A DNA stretch of 64,000 bases from Candidatus Poribacteria bacterium (lineage in GTDB: Bacteria > Poribacteria > WGA-4E > WGA-3G). The translations under genes were made by a program, and so were the position numbers. Below the pieces are notes generated by a model. It ran no database searches and was not told the origin of the DNA. It worked only from the letters and a program-made list of their open reading frames with translations. The stretch is taken from contig PYIY01000068.1 in assembly GCA_003635195.1 (NCBI GenBank), positions 17,170 to 81,169 on the forward strand, read 5' to 3'. Below are positions 54,756-62,520 of this stretch, in pieces. How positions within the stretch are numbered: the stretch's first letter is position 1; each line of letters starts with the position of its first letter.

Positions 54756-55553
54756 GTGAAGCCTTTTACTCGACTGTCAATTGCCCTTTTCTGCTTAGGC
54801 GTTGCTCTTTCTGGCGACGCAAAAATTGATGAAGAGACGATCTTAGGTATCTGGCTCTTTGATGAAGACCTCAAAAACACTGTTCGTGACGCCTCAGGGA
54901 ACGGACACGATGGACAAGTTTTTGGGAAGCCTAAAGTTGTTGACGGTAAATTTGGAAAAGCACTCTCTTTCAGTGGCGCGGGTGACAAGATCGAGATTCC
55001 GCACGATGATGTGTTCACAACCCCGACATTTACGCTGATGGCGTGGGTTAACGTTGAAGACCTCGCCACCGGTTGGCGGATGATTGTTGGTAAAGATGCC
55101 TGGCCCGATCGTAATTATGCAATGTTCGTCCATCAGAACAACGGACGGCTGCATTGTGCCTTTGGTACACCAGTTTTGCGAGATCGGGGAAACTTTAACA
55201 GTAAAGCGTTGATTGTCGATGGAACATGGCATCATGTCGCTTTCACCTACGATAAAAAAGTCCGGCGTGCCTATGTTGATGGAGAACTTGACACAGAAGT
55301 ACCGTTAGACATTGATCCGGGAACGCCACAGGTCCCTGTGATTATCAGTCGTCCGCCGTTTAAGGGGTTAATCGACGAAGTCTACATCGGCAATGCTGCC
55401 GTTGAACCGGAAGATGTGAAAACGGCAGCAGAGAAGGGGTTGGTAGAGGCTTTGCGAATTGCACGGGATGTAGAGCCTCAAGGGAAATTGGCTATCCGAT
55501 GGGGTGAGATTAAAAGCATCTCTCGCAGCATAGCCAAAACTTATCATCGATAG
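54756..55553 (+). CDS. Exported LamG/concanavalin A-like protein with W-G-x-I-K tail
   Basis: 265 aa, GTG start with AGAGGAG upstream. Signal peptide 1 to about 22 (A-L-F-C-L-G-V-A-L-S-G-D-A). The LamG-like fold at about 28-225 has G-I-W-L-F-D-E-D, D-A-S-G-N-G-H-D-G, F-T-L-M-A-W-V, W-H-H-V-A-F-T-Y-D and A-Y-V-D-G-E-L. The C-terminus carries K-L-A-I-R-W-G-E-I-K-S followed by 13 more residues. It is a distant paralog of the protein at 7678-8499. Confidence 0.86.
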   Translation: MKPFTRLSIALFCLGVALSGDAKIDEETILGIWLFDEDLKNTVRDASGNGHDGQVFGKPKVVDGKFGKALSFSGAGDKIEIPHDDVFTTPTFTLMAWVNVEDLATGWRMIVGKDAWPDRNYAMFVHQNNGRLHCAFGTPVLRDRGNFNSKALIVDGTWHHVAFTYDKKVRRAYVDGELDTEVPLDIDPGTPQVPVIISRPPFKGLIDEVYIGNAAVEPEDVKTAAEKGLVEALRIARDVEPQGKLAIRWGEIKSISRSIAKTYHR

Positions 55554-55568
55554 ATGGTGTACTATAAC

Positions 55569-55934
55569 ATGAAAATGCGATTCCTGACAAAACACATATC
55601 TCTACTCACATTAATTCTCTTATTCCTTGCTGTCGGATGTGGTCGGGATGAACATATAGAGACGATCATCATCGGCCCCTATAAAGTAGACTGTGTGGGT
55701 GCTTTTGAGCAGGAGTGTTATCTCGAATTCAATGCGGAAAGTCAGCAGTGGGAGTTCTTTTATGAAGGCATACAAGGATTTGACTTTGAGCCAGGGTATA
55801 TCTACACACTAAAAGTGAGACTTGAGGATAGAGGGACAGAGATCCAGGATGTAGGACGGTACGCCTATCACCTTGTGGAGATCATAAGCAAAGAGGTGGC
55901 ATCCGTAGATGAGAGACCTCCGCGAATACCGTAG
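55569..55934 (+). CDS. DUF4377 lipoprotein
   Basis: About 121 aa from ATG 55569; ATG 55554 is an alternative. The signal peptide ends F-L-A-V-G-C, a lipobox. The mature part has E-C-Y-L-E-F, W-E-F-F-Y-E-G-I-Q-G-F-D-F-E-P-G-Y-I-Y-T-L-K-V, the DUF4377 pattern. Two Cys in V-D-C-V-G and Q-E-C-Y may bond. Function of the domain is unknown. It starts within 16 bp of the LamG gene. Confidence 0.82.
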   Translation: MKMRFLTKHISLLTLILLFLAVGCGRDEHIETIIIGPYKVDCVGAFEQECYLEFNAESQQWEFFYEGIQGFDFEPGYIYTLKVRLEDRGTEIQDVGRYAYHLVEIISKEVASVDERPPRIP

Positions 55935-55960
55935 CGGATAACCTTGTCCTGCCTGTCGTT

Positions 55961-56494
55961 TCAGGGTGCTTCGCTTGCGTCTTCAAAGTTGTCAAAAATC
56001 ACTTCATCGCTAACCTCAAACTGCCTTCCATACGCGCCCTTGATCGCGTGCCAAATCATTTTGACTTGTGACATATTTTGTACCATGGAGGTATCCATCT
56101 CCTTTTCGGCGCGCCAGATACAACCGTCTAACAAATCTAAAGCCTGTTCCTCTAATCTCTCATCTTCGGTGTCGTTATCAATGTAGTCCCAGACCGTCTG
56201 TTTCAAAGCTTCCGGGAGCCGACCTATCTGATGGAAAGTCGATTCTGTCAATAGAACGCGATAGGCTGAAACGCTCTTAATCGCGTCTGCTTTGTTCCGC
56301 GGGATTTTCAGCGGGATACCTTCATCAACATCCATCGCCACAAAAAGATGGATGCAAACCGCGCGGAACCCTGGAAATAGACGTTCTTGGGTTTCTAAAT
56401 CCGGATGGCAATCATCGGGAGTGATATAAGAGAGTTCACACCTCAAAATTCGCTTGTTAATTTTCTTTCGTCTGTTTCGTCTTTTCCTTTGCAC
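55961..56494 (-). CDS. Hypothetical protein
   Basis: 177 aa. GTG 56494 has GGAGG four bases upstream; a GTG at 56521 that overlaps the preceding gene's stop is the alternative. The N-terminus is very basic (Q-R-K-R-R-N-R-R-K-K), the rest is acidic and helical (D-E-R-L-E-E-Q-A-L-D-L-L-D-G, E-V-S-D-E-V-I-F-D-N-F-E). No domain is recognised. It is on the same strand as, and 26 bp after, the aldo/keto reductase gene. Confidence 0.6.
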   Translation of the reverse strand: MQRKRRNRRKKINKRILRCELSYITPDDCHPDLETQERLFPGFRAVCIHLFVAMDVDEGIPLKIPRNKADAIKSVSAYRVLLTESTFHQIGRLPEALKQTVWDYIDNDTEDERLEEQALDLLDGCIWRAEKEMDTSMVQNMSQVKMIWHAIKGAYGRQFEVSDEVIFDNFEDASEAP

Positions 56495-56520
56495 GCCGCC
56501 TCCAAAAAATATTTGGCTCA

Positions 56521-57342
56521 CTACCGCCCATGAATTGCTTGCAAATCTAAGCGGGCATCAACGTTATCTGATACGGCGTTCGTCCAATCCACATCGTCAA
56601 CACGCTGCAGGCTCATCAGGGCAACGTTCACCATTGGGTTTGAAAGAGAGTAGTTCAGCAGGAAACTGTCTACATCAACGTCCGCCATCTCGTTAGGGAA
56701 GGAGTGTTTCATGAGGTTTTGGAAGGCGTTGCTGGTGGTAGAACGCATCAGTACAATCCCCATCTCTTGGGCAACCGCATCCGGGATGATACCACGTCTG
56801 CCGAATGCATCGCAGGTACTCTGGTACATCAGATTGTAGTGGGTCTGTATCATGTCAAACTCACCAGTGGCGATTAGCTGCTCCGTGCCGCCGGAAGGAC
56901 CGTCCGCAGAAAACCCGATAAACCGAACTTTACCATCTGCTTTTAGTTTTAGATACGTCTCTAACCCACCGTTGTTCAGAATCTGGTCTGTCTCCTCCGC
57001 GTAGAACCAACCGCCGTGGAACTGTAGCACATCAATATAGTCGGTGCCGAGTCGTTGTAGGCTGCCCTCTACATCTGTGAGGATACCATCTGGGTCGTAG
57101 GCTTCCGTTTTGGTGGCGACGATGCAGGATTCTCGTCGTCCGGCGATTGCTTTTCCGATAATCGTTTCGCTGTAGCCTCCACCGTAATTGGGGGCGGTAT
57201 CAAGAAAGTTGAGACCGCAATCCATAGCGTAATGGAGCATTTTGACGAGTGCTGCTTCATCGTGTTCTGGGCGGACCCTACCGCCACCGTAACCGATTTC
57301 TGATACGTTGAGTCCTGTTTTACCGAGTGTCCGGTACTGCAT
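56521..57342 (-). CDS. Aldo/keto reductase
   Basis: 273 aa from ATG 57342, with GGAAGGAAG upstream; a longer reading enters a repeat. Y-R-T-L-G-K-T-G-L-N-V-S-E-I-G-Y-G-G opens the family. D-T-A-P-N-Y-G-G-G-Y-S-E (catalytic Asp and Tyr), V-A-T-K-T (Lys) and L-Q-F-H-G-G (His) form the active tetrad. The C-terminus is shorter than in most members, and the NADPH-binding end is degenerate. Substrate unknown. Confidence 0.88.
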   Translation of the reverse strand: MQYRTLGKTGLNVSEIGYGGGRVRPEHDEAALVKMLHYAMDCGLNFLDTAPNYGGGYSETIIGKAIAGRRESCIVATKTEAYDPDGILTDVEGSLQRLGTDYIDVLQFHGGWFYAEETDQILNNGGLETYLKLKADGKVRFIGFSADGPSGGTEQLIATGEFDMIQTHYNLMYQSTCDAFGRRGIIPDAVAQEMGIVLMRSTTSNAFQNLMKHSFPNEMADVDVDSFLLNYSLSNPMVNVALMSLQRVDDVDWTNAVSDNVDARLDLQAIHGR

Positions 57343-57386
57343 AGCAAACTTCCTTCCAATTGCATTGCGTTTCTGGTTGCAAGCCG

Positions 57387-57435
57387 GGAAGATTGGAAGG
57401 CGGGAAGATACTTCCTTCCATCCTTCCACACTTCC
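57387..57435. repeat. GGAAG/CTTCC palindromic repeat between dnaE and the reductase gene
   Basis: Repeated ggaag on the left (57387, 57395, 57402) and cttcc on the right can pair into a long imperfect hairpin. It covers the end of the dnaE transcript and may terminate it or be a scattered element. Confidence 0.6.
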
Positions 57436-57440
57436 TTCTT

Positions 57441-60400
57441 TTAGACAAAATCCATCTGTGAGGTCCGGCTTTTCTTACCACGTATTGTGCGATTGCTTGG
57501 TTTGATACAATTTTCGCCAAACAATCCCTCTATCTGCTCAATAATTTGCGGTTTATATGCGACATTATATTTCTGCGCACACCGCGCAATAACTTCACCG
57601 TAATGGGAACTCATGAGCCGTAAAATCAGATCGTGTTCGCCTCTGTTGGCACGTGCGATTTCCTGAAGCGCTTCCAGTTTCTCAGTGTTTTCGAGGTCAG
57701 ATTCTGGAATCGTTACCTCAAGCGCAGATGTCTGTTGATCGGCGACAGACTCAATATCTAATATCTTGTTTGCTTGGAGCTGTCGTACCTCGTCTTCTTT
57801 CTCGTCATCGGAATTGCGGTTTCTGTTATCAGGTTTGACGGTGCCGCGAATCCAAACCACTTTTCCTTCTACGAGTTCAACAGACTTTTTGTATGCGTTA
57901 GGGAAAACGACGACTTTTACCGCACCCTCCAAATCCTCCAATTCAATCACCGCCATAGCTTCTCCTTTTTTCGTGGTATGATTGTTAACTTCTGTAATCA
58001 TACCTGCTACATCGACTTCGGAATCAATACGGTTTTCATCGAGGCTTTGTGTGCTTGTGCTCGTGTAGTTTTCGATGATGTCGCTATATTCTTCAAGCGG
58101 ATGTCCAGAAACATAGAAACCGAGTTGTTCCTTTTCTCGCATCAGCCGTTCCAAGGGATCCAATTCGGGGGCTTCCACAAGCGATACGGTTGCTGTTGGT
58201 GCTTCCTCCCCGTCGCCGAAGAGACTCATCTGTCCACGATCGCGTTCGGCTTGCGCGTTCTGCGCTGCTTTCATGATATTCTCTAAACTCGCGAGGTATT
58301 GTGCGCGATGCCCTTCAAGCGAATCAAATGCGCCGCTCATAATCAGGCTCTCAACGGCGCGTTTATTGACCTGTTTAGTGTCCACGCGTTCGCAGAAATC
58401 CTGTAGCGATGTAAACGAGCCGCTCTCTTCCCGTGTTTCCACGATTACGTCTATAGCAGCATCACCGACACCCTTCAAAGCAACAAGCCCGAAACAGATA
58501 TCGTTGCCATCTACCGTGAATTCTTTTCTGCTGCTGTTGACATCCGGTGGGAGCAGATTGATTTCCACACCCAAGAAATCAGCAAGTTTTTTACATTCAG
58601 CGCGGTAACGGGTAATTTTCTTTGAATCGCCTGCTTCTCCGGTCATCAGTGCTGCCATGAATTCGTGTGGATAGTGTGTTTTCAGGTATGCCATGTGGAA
58701 AGCTAACATCGAATACGCAACAGTGTGTGATTTGTTGAAAGCATAACCCCCAAAGGGTTCAATTAAGTCGTATACCGCTTCTGCCTCTGCAGCAGCGATC
58801 CCGTTTTCGGTCGCGCCTTGAATAAATTTCTCGCGTTGTGCTTTGAGGAGTGCCTCGTCTTTCTTTCCCATTGCGGAGCGGAGGATGTCCGCTTCACCGA
58901 GCGTAAAGCCTGCCATATCGCGCGCGATTTGCATCACCTGCTCCTGATAGATACACACACCGTAGGTGTTTTCGAGCGCGTTCTCAATCGATGGATGCGG
59001 ATATTCTACCTTTTGCAACCCGTTCTTTCTGTTTATGAACTGTTGCATCATGCCGCTTTCTATGGGGCCCGGACGATAGAGCGCAGGAATAGCAGAGAAC
59101 TCCTCAAAGTTATCCGGTTTGAGTTGGGTAACAACCCGATACATACCACCAGAGGCTTCTAACTGGAACAAACCAGCAATCAACCCTTCACTGATAAGCG
59201 AGTAGGTTTTCTCGTCATCAAAGGGGATCTCTTCGAGTTTAATGTCCTTGCCGTGATTTGTCTTGACCATCTGTAGGCAGTCATACGTTTCAGTGAGGCT
59301 TCGTAAACCGAGGGAGTCGAACTTGACGATACCGACCCCTTCAACGGTTTTACCTTCAAATTGTGACGCGACTTGGTCGTGTTTATCCTTGAATAGCGGA
59401 ACATAGTCAGCCAATGGACCGTTTGAGACGACGATGGCAGAGGCGTGGCAAGAGACGTGGCGTTTCATACCTTCGACGGCTTTACTGAGATCCATCAACT
59501 CCTTATTTTCGGGGCGCTCCGCGAGTGCCTGAAAATCTGGCACCTGTTCTAAGACTTCATCGAGCGTTATGCCCGGCGTAGATGGAATAAGTTCTGTTAA
59601 TTTTGCCACATCTTCAAGAGGGACTTCAAGTGCGCGACCGACATCCTTGATAGCGGCTTTTGCACCCAATGTCGCAAAGGTAGCGACTTTACCAACAGAG
59701 TCTTCACCGTATTTTTTTACAAGATAATCAATCACATGTTCCCGAGCGCGGTCGGCGAAGTCAATATCAATATCCGGCGGGCTGATCCGTTCGAGGTTCA
59801 AAAACCGTTCAAAGAGACAGTCGTAATCCATCGGATTGAAGGTAATCACATCGAGCGCGTATAGTACAAGACTGCTGGCTGCAGAACCGCGGGCAGAGAG
59901 TGGATACCCTTGTTTGTGTGCGTATTTAACGTAATCCCACACGATGAGGAAATAGCCGGGGTAGCCTGTTTTGTTAATAATATCCAGTTCATAATCAAGT
60001 CTCTGTTTAACGGGTTCTGAGAGCTCGCTACCATACTTTTCTTGTAAGCCTTGGTAACACAACTCCCGAAGATAACTGTCGTTTGTGTGTCCCTCGGGGA
60101 CTTCATATTTCGGCATCACACTCTCGCCATAATCGAGTTTAAGATTGCATCTATTGGCGATTTCAAGTGTGTTGCTGATGGCTTCTGGCGGGTAATCCTT
60201 GAGTACCTCTCGCATTTCGTCAACGCTTTTAAAATAGAAATGGTTCTCAAACCGCAACCGTTGCTGATCGTTGACAGTTTTCTTGGTTTGGATACAGAGG
60301 AGGACATCGTGCATCTCATGATCTGATTTGCGGAGGTAATGACAATCGTTTGTGCCGACGATTGGGAGATTGAACTCTTTCGCCAATTGTACCATTGTCG

Positions 60401-60962
60401 GGTACGCCTCATGCTCCTTATCGATATAATGGTTCTGGACTTCGACGTAGAGATTCCGTTCTCCCATTATCTCCATCAGCGTTTTGAAGTGTTGGATGCC
60501 TTCTTCTCGGCGACTGGAGCAGAGGAGTTGTGGCACTTGCCCTTGGATACACCCCGTCAGTGCTATGATCCCATCGCGGTACTCGCGCAGGATCTCCATA
60601 TCAATGCGAGGTCTACTGTAAAACCCTTCTGTGTATCCGAGCGACACCAATTTTAGGAGATTCTGGTAACCGGTTGCATCTTCTGCAAGCAGCGTGAGGT
60701 GATAGGGGCCACCTTGTTCTTTTCCGCGCTTTTTTCGGTCACCCGGAGCAACATACACTTCACAACCGACGATCGGGTTAACTCCCGCCTTTGTCGCTTT
60801 ATCATATAGTTCCCATGCGCCAAACATGTTACCGTGGTCGGTGAGTGCGACAGCCGGCGCGCTGTTTTCGACTGCCCAATTGACCATATCCTCAATGCGG
60901 CACGCGCCATCAAGCATGCTGTACTCGCTGTGGTTGTGTAGATGCACAAATTCGGTTGCCAT
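57441..60962 (-). CDS. dnaE: DNA polymerase III subunit alpha
   Basis: 1173 aa, normal size. Replicative polymerase. The N-terminal PHP domain keeps its metal residues (H-L-H-N-H-S-E-Y-S, T-D-H-G-N, G-C-E-V-Y-V, N-D-C-H-Y), unlike E. coli where they are degenerate. The catalytic aspartates are in P-D-I-D-I-D-F (about 398-404) and K-F-D-S-L-G. A helix-hairpin-helix region, an OB fold (about 1000-1080) and a C-terminal tail follow. GGAGG precedes the ATG. The intact PHP suggests possible built-in proofreading, an inference. Confidence 0.97.
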   Translation of the reverse strand: MATEFVHLHNHSEYSMLDGACRIEDMVNWAVENSAPAVALTDHGNMFGAWELYDKATKAGVNPIVGCEVYVAPGDRKKRGKEQGGPYHLTLLAEDATGYQNLLKLVSLGYTEGFYSRPRIDMEILREYRDGIIALTGCIQGQVPQLLCSSRREEGIQHFKTLMEIMGERNLYVEVQNHYIDKEHEAYPTMVQLAKEFNLPIVGTNDCHYLRKSDHEMHDVLLCIQTKKTVNDQQRLRFENHFYFKSVDEMREVLKDYPPEAISNTLEIANRCNLKLDYGESVMPKYEVPEGHTNDSYLRELCYQGLQEKYGSELSEPVKQRLDYELDIINKTGYPGYFLIVWDYVKYAHKQGYPLSARGSAASSLVLYALDVITFNPMDYDCLFERFLNLERISPPDIDIDFADRAREHVIDYLVKKYGEDSVGKVATFATLGAKAAIKDVGRALEVPLEDVAKLTELIPSTPGITLDEVLEQVPDFQALAERPENKELMDLSKAVEGMKRHVSCHASAIVVSNGPLADYVPLFKDKHDQVASQFEGKTVEGVGIVKFDSLGLRSLTETYDCLQMVKTNHGKDIKLEEIPFDDEKTYSLISEGLIAGLFQLEASGGMYRVVTQLKPDNFEEFSAIPALYRPGPIESGMMQQFINRKNGLQKVEYPHPSIENALENTYGVCIYQEQVMQIARDMAGFTLGEADILRSAMGKKDEALLKAQREKFIQGATENGIAAAEAEAVYDLIEPFGGYAFNKSHTVAYSMLAFHMAYLKTHYPHEFMAALMTGEAGDSKKITRYRAECKKLADFLGVEINLLPPDVNSSRKEFTVDGNDICFGLVALKGVGDAAIDVIVETREESGSFTSLQDFCERVDTKQVNKRAVESLIMSGAFDSLEGHRAQYLASLENIMKAAQNAQAERDRGQMSLFGDGEEAPTATVSLVEAPELDPLERLMREKEQLGFYVSGHPLEEYSDIIENYTSTSTQSLDENRIDSEVDVAGMITEVNNHTTKKGEAMAVIELEDLEGAVKVVVFPNAYKKSVELVEGKVVWIRGTVKPDNRNRNSDDEKEDEVRQLQANKILDIESVADQQTSALEVTIPESDLENTEKLEALQEIARANRGEHDLILRLMSSHYGEVIARCAQKYNVAYKPQIIEQIEGLFGENCIKPSNRTIRGKKSRTSQMDFV

Positions 60963-61307
60963 CTTTCCTCCAAATATTTAAGTGTATTGAATCTATAAAG
61001 CATTATGAAACCATTTTTATAATACCAAAAATTCATGAAAATTTCTACTATATATTTTCTAATGAGTGTATCTCTTATTGCACTTTTCGTAGCGGAATTT
61101 TGCCATTATAATTCGGTGAAATTGTGAGCCTTTGCAGCGACGGGTCTCATCGTCCATCCCGTTTTTGTGTTGATGACTTTCCTCAAACCTGTTATAATAA
61201 ACGATATTATATTTTTAGAATGCTCCTGGGATTATGATCAATGCTTACAGTCCACTGGGGCGGAAAAGGTATGGATTCATCGTCGCGTGTTTTCGCGTTC
61301 ATCTTAG
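60963..61307. other. Divergent intergenic region (345 bp)
   Basis: No gene is seen. It contains the GGAGG of dnaE at its left end and a strong plus-strand promoter at 61170-61198 serving the MFS gene. A weak short stem (acggg/cccgt) at 61140-61162 precedes the -35. Confidence 0.65.
61170..61198 (+). promoter_or_regulatory. Sigma70-like promoter of the MFS transporter
   Basis: TTGATG (61170-61175), 17 bases, and a perfect TATAAT (61193-61198). The leader is about 100 bases. Confidence 0.7.
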
Positions 61308-62495
61308 ATGGAAAAATCAAAACTTCTTCTTCTGTTTTTAACCCTATTTTTCGTGATGCTTGGGTTTGGCATCATCATTCCGAACCTCGCCTATTACGCC
61401 AAAGAGATTGGCGCAACCACCACTGAAATCGCGATATTAATGTCCATCTATTCCGGGATGCAACTGCTGTTTGCACCGCTCTGGGGTAGGTTATCGGATA
61501 AACACGGTCGAAAACCTGCGATTCTGCTCGGATTGCTTGGGAATGCTGCTGCCTTAATTGGTTTCGGATTAGCAAAAGATTACATCTGGCTTTTTATTGC
61601 GCGTAGTGCAGCGGGTGTCGCTTCAGCAGCCGTGCTGCCGAGTGTAATGGCTTATGTTGCAGATATAACCACATCAGAAGAACGCGGCAGAGGTATGGGG
61701 TTAATGGGCGCAGCGATGGGACTCGGTTTCATCCTCGGACCAGCGATCGGTGGTGTTATGGGCAGCCACGATATGCCGTTCTTTGTCGCAGGCGGGTTGT
61801 CACTACTCACCTTCCTCTTCGCGCTTGTGTTGCTACCAGAATCACTCCAGAAAGGTCTCACAAGTGCAGAACTCGAAGATCGGCATGAATGGATCTCACC
61901 ACGTGAAATCTTTCGTCAGACGACTTTGAGGTCGCCGCTCACGCCTCTTTTTCTGGTTGCCTTTTTCTCAACATTCAGCTTCGCAGGTTTGGAGATGACG
62001 TTTCCACTGTTCATCGAAGATAATTGGGACTATGGAGAGCGAGAGATGGGGTGGATGTTCATGGTCATGGGTGCGATTGTCGTGCCACTACAAGGTGGAT
62101 TGCTTGGAAAATTAATTAATAAGTTCGGGGAGCGGCGGATCATTCTTACTGGTTTGCTGCTCAACGCGCTCGGCATAGCACTATTGCTTGCGGCTTATTC
62201 CTTCGCATCGCTCACTTTGTATCTCACCATCGCTGGTATCGGCAATCAGTTGATCCGCCCAACGAACACGTCATGGATTTCTAAGCAGACGCAAATCGGT
62301 CAAGGCGCGGCGATCGGTATTATGGATGCCTTTCTAAGTTTAGGGCGCATTTTGGGACCCTTACTCGGCGGTTGGCTCTACGCGAAGGACGCGTATCCCT
62401 ACGCAGTGCTGGCTGGTATCTTGGTAATCGCGACGCTTTGTCTGTATCTCCCTTTGCGACGCATTAGGGATGAAGTCGCACAAGCATCACGATAA
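61308..62495 (+). CDS. MFS transporter, DHA1-like
   Basis: 395 aa with about 12 hydrophobic helices. G-R-L-S-D-K-H-G-R-K between helices 2 and 3 is motif A of the major facilitator superfamily, and G-F-I-L-G-P-A-I-G-G in helix 5 is the motif C of drug/H+ antiporters. It therefore resembles TetA-type efflux pumps; substrate unknown. It is divergent from dnaE and convergent with the WD40 gene (25 bp apart). Confidence 0.9.
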   Translation: MEKSKLLLLFLTLFFVMLGFGIIIPNLAYYAKEIGATTTEIAILMSIYSGMQLLFAPLWGRLSDKHGRKPAILLGLLGNAAALIGFGLAKDYIWLFIARSAAGVASAAVLPSVMAYVADITTSEERGRGMGLMGAAMGLGFILGPAIGGVMGSHDMPFFVAGGLSLLTFLFALVLLPESLQKGLTSAELEDRHEWISPREIFRQTTLRSPLTPLFLVAFFSTFSFAGLEMTFPLFIEDNWDYGEREMGWMFMVMGAIVVPLQGGLLGKLINKFGERRIILTGLLLNALGIALLLAAYSFASLTLYLTIAGIGNQLIRPTNTSWISKQTQIGQGAAIGIMDAFLSLGRILGPLLGGWLYAKDAYPYAVLAGILVIATLCLYLPLRRIRDEVAQASR

Positions 62496-62520
62496 TCAGG
62501 ATTTTTATATGCCCAAGTTT

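Noticed and set aside
61241..61426. Short open frame overlapping the start of the MFS gene
   Set aside because: No ribosome site and no similarity; it ends inside the transporter. A regulatory upstream frame cannot be excluded but is not supported.
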